Assembly: GCF_025244845.1 (NCBI RefSeq)
Contig: NZ_CP104264.1
Location: 1,178,001-1,242,000, forward strand
Source of the DNA: Arthrobacter sp. zg-Y1171
GTDB lineage: Bacteria; Actinomycetota; Actinomycetes; Actinomycetales; Micrococcaceae
Reading direction: 5' to 3'
Length of the DNA: 64,000 nt
This document shows, one piece after another, positions 58,135 to 64,000 of this stretch. Both the position numbers and the translations under genes were made by a program. Numbering within the stretch: position 1 is the stretch's first letter; each line of letters opens with the position of its first letter. Under the pieces are notes generated by a model, which worked only from the letters and a program-made list of their open reading frames with translations, did no database searches and was not told the DNA's origin.

Positions 58135-60396
58135 ATGCCTGAAACACCTTCAGCTTCGAACGAGCTGGAACACGAGCGTCAGTACGTCGCCGGACTGTAC
58201 TCACGCCTCGATGAGCTGCGTGAGGAAAAGCGGGAACAGCTGGCCGCAATCCGGCGCAGCCACGCCTCGGGTTCGCACCAGAACCGTTCCGAGCGGGACG
58301 CCTTTGCCACCATGTACGAGGACCGCCTGGCGCAGCTGAACGCCGTCGACGACCGGCTCGTTTTCGGCCGGCTGGACCTCGACGACGGCGAGGAACGCTA
58401 CATCGGGCGCATCGGCCTTTCGACGGCGGAGCTGCAGCGCCTGATGGTCGATTGGCGCGCCCCCGAAGCCGGTACGTTCTACCAGGCAACCGCTTTCGAG
58501 CGCCAGGGCGTACGACGCCGCCGGCACCTGATCCTGAAGGGCCGCGACGTGCAGGCCATCGAGGATGACGTGCTGGACTACTCCATGCTGGAAGAAGGCG
58601 AAGCCCTCCAGGGCGAAGGTGCGCTGCTCGCGGCGTTGAACTCCAAGCGGACCGGGCAGATGTCCGACATCGTCGGCACCATCCAGGCGGAACAGGACCG
58701 CATCATCCGGGCTCCGCTGTCCGGCACCCTGGTGGTCCAGGGCGGCCCCGGTACCGGCAAGACCGCCGTGGCGCTGCACCGCGCCGCGTACCTGCTCTAC
58801 ACCCACCGGGAACGGCTGAAGTCCGCCGGTGTGCTGCTGGTGGGGCCGTCCAATGCCTTCATCCGGTACATCGAACGCGTGCTGCCCTCCCTGGGCGAGA
58901 CCGGCGTCGTGATGTCCAGCCTGGGCCAGTTGATGCCCGGCATCACCGCCGCGCATGAAGAGGACCCGGCCACGGCCGAGGTCAAGGGGCGGCTGTACAT
59001 GGCCGACGTCGTCGCGCGTGCGGTTGCCAACCGGCAGCGGCTGCCCGCCGGTCCGCGGAAGCTGAACGTCGAAGGCACCATCCTCACGCTGACCCCCAAG
59101 CAGGTGCAGCGCGCCCGTGACAAGGCCCGCGCCACCGGCAAGCCGCACAACGAAGCCCGCGTCACCTTCGTGAAGATCCTGCTGCGCGAACTGACCGAGC
59201 AGCTGACCGAACAGCTTGAGGAATCGGCCGGCGCCGGGAACAGCACCGACCGGGCCTACCTCGCGGAGGACGTCCGCAGTGCCCGCGACGTGCGCGTGGC
59301 GCTGAACCTGTGCTGGATGCCGCTGACCCCGGAAAAACTCATCAGCGAGCTGTACAGCAAGCCCGGACACCTGGAAGCGGCCGCCCCGGACCTCTCCGAC
59401 GCGGAGCTGGACCTGCTGCGCCGCAGCCCCGATGCGCCGTGGACCGAATCCGATGTGCCGCTGCTGGACGAAGCCGCCGAACTCCTCGGCGAGCTTGACG
59501 CCTCCGCCGGCCGCGAGAACGCACTCCGTGAGGAACAGCGCAAGCGCGACCTCGCCAATGCCGAAAGCGCCATTGCCAATACGGAGGGCTTCCTCGAGGA
59601 CTCCGGCGCCCACGGCATCCTGTCCGCGGAAGACCTGGCAGACCACAACGCGGTGGGGGAGCAGCGCCTGACCGCTGCCGACCGTGCCGCCGTCGACCGC
59701 ACCTGGGCCTTCGGGCACATCGTGGTCGATGAAGCGCAGGAGCTGTCCGCCATGCAGTGGCGGCTGCTGATGCGCCGCTGCCCGCTGAAGTCCTTCACCG
59801 TGGTGGGCGACATTGCCCAGACCAGCTCGGCTGCCGGGGCAACGTCATGGCAGGCGGCACTGGATCCGTTCGTGGGGGAGCGCTGGACGCTCGAAGAGCT
59901 CACCGTGAATTACCGCACCCCGGCGCAGATCGCCGAGGCAGCGGTGCGCATGGCCAACGCCGCCGGCCTCGTGGTGTCCGCGCCGAAGGCCGTGCGGGAA
60001 GGCCGCTGGGCGCCGTTCATTGACGAAGTGCCCGAGGGCGGCCAGATCCAGCGCCTGCTGGACACCCTGCCCGAGGACCTGGACGCACTCGACGGCGGCC
60101 TGCTCGCCGTCATCGCCGAGGACCACCGGCTCTCCGCGGTCCGCCGCGCGCTGGCCGGGGTGTACGGAGCCCGCGTGGGATCCGGCGCCGGCGGCCTGGA
60201 GCAGGACATCGTGGTGACCTCGCCGCGCGAGGCGAAGGGCCTGGAGTTCGACGGCGTCGTCATCCTGGAACCGTCCGAACTGCTCACCGCAGCAGCCGGC
60301 AAGGTCGGGGACCTGTACGTTGCCATGACCCGCCCCACGCAGCGGCTGCGCCTGATCGCTGCAAACGGGATCCCGGCAGGCATTCCCGAAGACTGA
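58135..60396 (+). CDS. HelD/HelR-type RNA polymerase-recycling helicase
   Basis: 753 residues, ATG with GAGAGGGA upstream. An N-terminal coiled coil (ELEHERQYVAGLYSRLDELR onward) precedes a UvrD-like two-part motor: Walker A GGPGTGKT (203-210), the HIVVDEAQELS Walker B, GDIAQTS, and VTSPREAKGLEFDGVVI near the end. This layout fits actinobacterial HelD/HelR, which removes RNA polymerase from stalled complexes and, in some species, gives rifampicin tolerance. It is not a true UvrD. Its location between apt and tyrS, ahead of an rRNA operon, is noteworthy. Confidence 0.87.
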   Translation: MPETPSASNELEHERQYVAGLYSRLDELREEKREQLAAIRRSHASGSHQNRSERDAFATMYEDRLAQLNAVDDRLVFGRLDLDDGEERYIGRIGLSTAELQRLMVDWRAPEAGTFYQATAFERQGVRRRRHLILKGRDVQAIEDDVLDYSMLEEGEALQGEGALLAALNSKRTGQMSDIVGTIQAEQDRIIRAPLSGTLVVQGGPGTGKTAVALHRAAYLLYTHRERLKSAGVLLVGPSNAFIRYIERVLPSLGETGVVMSSLGQLMPGITAAHEEDPATAEVKGRLYMADVVARAVANRQRLPAGPRKLNVEGTILTLTPKQVQRARDKARATGKPHNEARVTFVKILLRELTEQLTEQLEESAGAGNSTDRAYLAEDVRSARDVRVALNLCWMPLTPEKLISELYSKPGHLEAAAPDLSDAELDLLRRSPDAPWTESDVPLLDEAAELLGELDASAGRENALREEQRKRDLANAESAIANTEGFLEDSGAHGILSAEDLADHNAVGEQRLTAADRAAVDRTWAFGHIVVDEAQELSAMQWRLLMRRCPLKSFTVVGDIAQTSSAAGATSWQAALDPFVGERWTLEELTVNYRTPAQIAEAAVRMANAAGLVVSAPKAVREGRWAPFIDEVPEGGQIQRLLDTLPEDLDALDGGLLAVIAEDHRLSAVRRALAGVYGARVGSGAGGLEQDIVVTSPREAKGLEFDGVVILEPSELLTAAAGKVGDLYVAMTRPTQRLRLIAANGIPAGIPED

Positions 60397-60402
60397 TAAT
60401 TT
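60397..60402 (+). promoter_or_regulatory. -10 hexamer TAATTT for tyrS
   Basis: TAATTT ends 7 nt before the tyrS GTG, in the 13-nt gap after the helicase. The AGAAGG that follows is too close for a normal ribosome site. Confidence 0.4.
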
Positions 60403-60409
60403 AGAAGGC

Positions 60410-61735
60410 GTGTCAGACAATATCGTGAACCCCGAGGGCCTCGGCGCCCAGCAGAATGATTCCTCCTTCGCCAACATCTGGCAGGAACTCCAGTGGCGAG
60501 GCCTTGTGCACGTCTCCACCGATGAGGCGGAACTGGAAAAACTCCTCGCCGGGGGACCGATCACGTATTACTGCGGCTTCGACCCGACGGCACCGAGCCT
60601 GCACCTTGGCAACCTGGTGCAGCTGCTCACCATGCGGCGCCTGCAGCTTGCCGGCCACCGGCCGCTGGCCCTGGTCGGCGGTTCCACCGGACTGGTCGGA
60701 GATCCGCGCCCGACGGCGGAACGCACCATGAATACCAAGGAAACCGTTGGCGAGTGGGTCGGGTACCTCCAGGGACAGGTGCAGCGCTTCCTTAGCTTCG
60801 AGGGCGACAACGCCGCCCGTATGGTGAACAACCTCGACTGGACCGCTCCGATGAGCGCCATCGATTTCCTGCGCGACGTCGGCAAGCACTTCCGGGTGGG
60901 CACGATGATCAAGAAGGAAATCGTCTCCTCGCGCCTGAACTCCGATGAAGGCATCAGCTACGCGGAGTTCAGCTACCAGGTCCTGCAGGGCATGGACTAC
61001 CTCGAGCTCTTCCGCCAGTACAACTGCGTGCTCGAGACCGGCGGGTCCGACCAGTGGGGCAACCTCACCAGCGGCACCGAACTGGTGCGCAAGGTGGAGG
61101 GCAAGACGGTCCACGCACTGGGCACCCCGCTGATCACCAACAGTGACGGCACCAAGTTCGGCAAGAGCGAAGGCAATGCGGTCTGGCTGGACGGCAACAT
61201 GACCAGCCCGTACGCCATGTACCAGTTCTGGCTCAACACCTCCGATACCGACGTGGTTGACCGGCTCAAGGTCTTCACCTTCATGAGCCGGGCACGGATC
61301 GAAGAGCTGGCGCGTGCCGTGAAGGAAGCGCCGCATAAGCGGGAAGCGCAGCGGGCCCTGGCCTACGACGTGACTTCACTGATTCACGGAACCGAGGCAA
61401 CCGACAAGGCCATCGCTGCTTCTGCCGCACTGTTCGGGCAGGGGGACCTGACCGAGCTCGACGAAGCCACCTTGAAGGCTGCGACGGAACAGCTGCCGAC
61501 GGCCGTGGTGTCCCCGGATTCGCTGGGCATCATCGACCTGCTTGTTGCATCGGAGCTTTCCAAGACCAAGTCCGAAGCACGCCGCACGGTGTCCGAGGGC
61601 GGTGCCTACGTGAACAACAACAAGGTCACCGACGCCGACGCCGTAGTGGATTCGAAGGACCTGCTGCACGGCCGGTACCTGGTACTCCGGCGTGGAAAGC
61701 GGACCCTTGCAAGCGTTGAGGTCTCCGCCGTATAG
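60410..61735 (+). CDS. tyrS: Tyrosyl-tRNA synthetase
   Basis: 441 residues from GTG. A class I synthetase with the HIGH-like HLGN (65-68) in FDPTAPSLHLGNLVQLLTM, the KFGKS loop (249-253) and the GGSDQWGN tyrosine site. The C-terminal S4-like tRNA-binding domain (SKTKSEARRTVSEGGAYVNN) is present. Full length for the TyrRS I type. Confidence 0.97.
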   Translation: MSDNIVNPEGLGAQQNDSSFANIWQELQWRGLVHVSTDEAELEKLLAGGPITYYCGFDPTAPSLHLGNLVQLLTMRRLQLAGHRPLALVGGSTGLVGDPRPTAERTMNTKETVGEWVGYLQGQVQRFLSFEGDNAARMVNNLDWTAPMSAIDFLRDVGKHFRVGTMIKKEIVSSRLNSDEGISYAEFSYQVLQGMDYLELFRQYNCVLETGGSDQWGNLTSGTELVRKVEGKTVHALGTPLITNSDGTKFGKSEGNAVWLDGNMTSPYAMYQFWLNTSDTDVVDRLKVFTFMSRARIEELARAVKEAPHKREAQRALAYDVTSLIHGTEATDKAIAASAALFGQGDLTELDEATLKAATEQLPTAVVSPDSLGIIDLLVASELSKTKSEARRTVSEGGAYVNNNKVTDADAVVDSKDLLHGRYLVLRRGKRTLASVEVSAV

Positions 61736-61759
61736 TTTTAATGCTTCCTTAGGGGAGGG

Positions 61760-61823
61760 CTTCCACGGGGGACTTCCACGGGGGGACTTCCACGGGGGGA
61801 CTTCCATAGGAGACTTCCAGGGA
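61760..61823 (+). repeat. G-rich tandem repeat after tyrS
   Basis: Three full 13-14-nt units of CTTCCACGGGGGA type (61760-61800), then two decayed units (CTTCCATAGGAGA, CTTCCAGGGA). Together with GGGGAGGG just before, the array offers four G-runs with 7-9-nt loops. Confidence 0.85.
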
Positions 61824-61947
61824 AGCAAGGGGGCCGCTTCGGCGAAACCCTGCAGGACTTGGGGGCAGTCCTCGCCGGTCAAAGGCGAGGCTGCCGGCCC
61901 TGGATATGGGGTGTGGAAGCTTGTGCGGCGGATCACTTCAATCCGGT

Positions 61948-61976
61948 TTGCAAGGACCGGAAGCGATGTGTAGAGT
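61948..61976 (+). promoter_or_regulatory. rRNA operon promoter P1
   Basis: TTGCAA (61948-61953), 17-nt spacer, TAGAGT (61971-61976). It lies about 450 nt before 16S rRNA. Confidence 0.65.
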
Positions 61977-62159
61977 TACATGAGTCGCCGCGGCCGGGAC
62001 GCTGGAAAAGCGCCCGAGCATGGCGGCCAAACCCCAACAAAAAACAGAGTCCAACCAGTGCGCGCCCTTCGCGGGGCCGGTGGAAAAGACTCCGGTTGAT
62101 GCTGGGTCCGGAACGGCGGAAAACGCCTTTCACGGGTTCCCGACAAGGGAAACCGCGAA

Positions 62160-62188
62160 TTGCAAATAACGCCGGAATGGAATAAGAT
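62160..62188 (+). promoter_or_regulatory. rRNA operon promoter P2
   Basis: TTGCAA (62160-62165), 17-nt spacer, TAAGAT (62183-62188), in an A/T-rich stretch. It has the same -35 and spacing as P1, so tandem promoters are likely. Confidence 0.7.
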
Positions 62189-62319
62189 ATAAAACATTGC
62201 AGCGAAGAAGAAAAGGAAAACAATTGTTTTCCCGAGTATTTTCGGATTGCGTCTGTTGTTTGAGAACTCAATAGTGTGCCAAGTTTATTGATACCAATTT
62301 ATTTTGATTGGTTGAACAG

Positions 62320-62358
62320 GCCGTTTCCGCCCACCCCGTGGGTATGGGACGGTTTTTT
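62320..62358 (+). terminator. Terminator-like stem with U-run inside the rRNA leader
   Basis: CCGTTTCC... pairs with ...GGGACGG, with an inner CCCAC/GTGGG stem, followed by seven T. It lies about 70 nt before 16S rRNA. It could be an attenuator overcome by antitermination, or part of the precursor processing stem. Confidence 0.5.
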
Positions 62359-62430
62359 TAGCCGGTTTCGAATTTAGTGCAGTGCCTGCAGCCAATTTTC
62401 CTTGGCTCGGGTGCTGTGTCTGTAACACAT

Positions 62431-64000
<1,570 letters not shown>

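Larger units (their letters stand above)
61736..62430 (+). other. rRNA operon control region and leader, no protein gene
   Basis: 695 nt between tyrS and 16S rRNA. It holds a G-rich tandem repeat, two promoters with TTGCAA -35 and 17-nt spacers, a conserved leader segment TTGAGAACTCAATAGTGTGC (62259-62278, typical of actinobacterial rrn leaders) and a GC stem followed by seven T. The part around 62200-62300 is clearly A/T-richer than the coding regions. Short frames here are not convincing genes. Confidence 0.75.

Overview
The window is 64 kb of ordinary chromosome from a high-G+C actinobacterium. The 16S rRNA gene at the right edge, the gene order around recA, lexA, dap, his and arg, and the ClgR, DUF3046, PriA-type HisA and RNase J genes point to the Micrococcaceae, most likely Arthrobacter or a close relative. 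This placement comes from reading the sequence and was not tested by alignment. No prophage, insertion sequence, CRISPR array or tRNA gene was found.

Layout, left to right. 1-5.9 kb: end of a moaB-like gene, moaE, dapB, a small membrane protein, a minus-strand acyltransferase-like membrane protein, dapA and RNase J. 5.9-10.5 kb: ftsK, pgsA, cinA C-terminal type, clgR. 10.7-14 kb: MarR regulator, DUF3046, recA, recX. 14-16.3 kb: two secreted proteins sharing a lysozyme/transglycosylase-like C-terminal domain. 16.3-24.2 kb: miaB-miaA-dapF, a methyltransferase, hflX-dinG. 24.3-26 kb: lexA, divergent from a LysM membrane protein resembling the SOS division inhibitor ChiZ/DivS. 26.1-31.8 kb: hisC, hisB-hisH-(52-aa membrane protein)-hisA, SseB, MFS transporter. 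31.9-35.7 kb: DUF1844, infC-rpmI-rplT, TrmH/SpoU methyltransferase. 35.8-39.5 kb: remnant of a cation-efflux gene, MFS transporter, NUDIX hydrolase, SOS-controlled radical SAM protein, HExxH protein. 39.6-43.2 kb: pheS-pheT. 43.4-45 kb: HAD hydrolase and quinone oxidoreductase. 45.1-53.9 kb: argCJBDFR then argGH. 54-61.7 kb: PNPOx-like protein, SRPBCC protein, 3-methyladenine glycosylase, aldo/keto reductase, apt, HelD/HelR-type helicase, tyrS. 61.7-64 kb: rRNA operon promoter region and leader, complete 16S rRNA, start of the spacer.

Two regulatory themes recur. First, about sixteen genes have a TANNNT -10 hexamer 6-8 nt before the start codon, which predicts leaderless mRNAs and helps choose starts. 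Second, DNA-damage control elements are dense: LexA boxes at recA, at lexA/chiZ (two) and at a radical SAM gene, and LexA-independent RecA-NDp (PafBC-type) elements at recA and hflX-dinG, with a partial one at lexA/chiZ. A 19-nt string is identical in the recA and lexA upstream regions. ARG-box-like repeats precede argC, and argR lies in the same cluster.

The window is core genome; I did not find an obviously new multi-gene system. The most notable points are the damage-response wiring, an AUU start and long tail on IF3, an L20 protein with an extra C-terminal domain, and the cation-transporter remnant.
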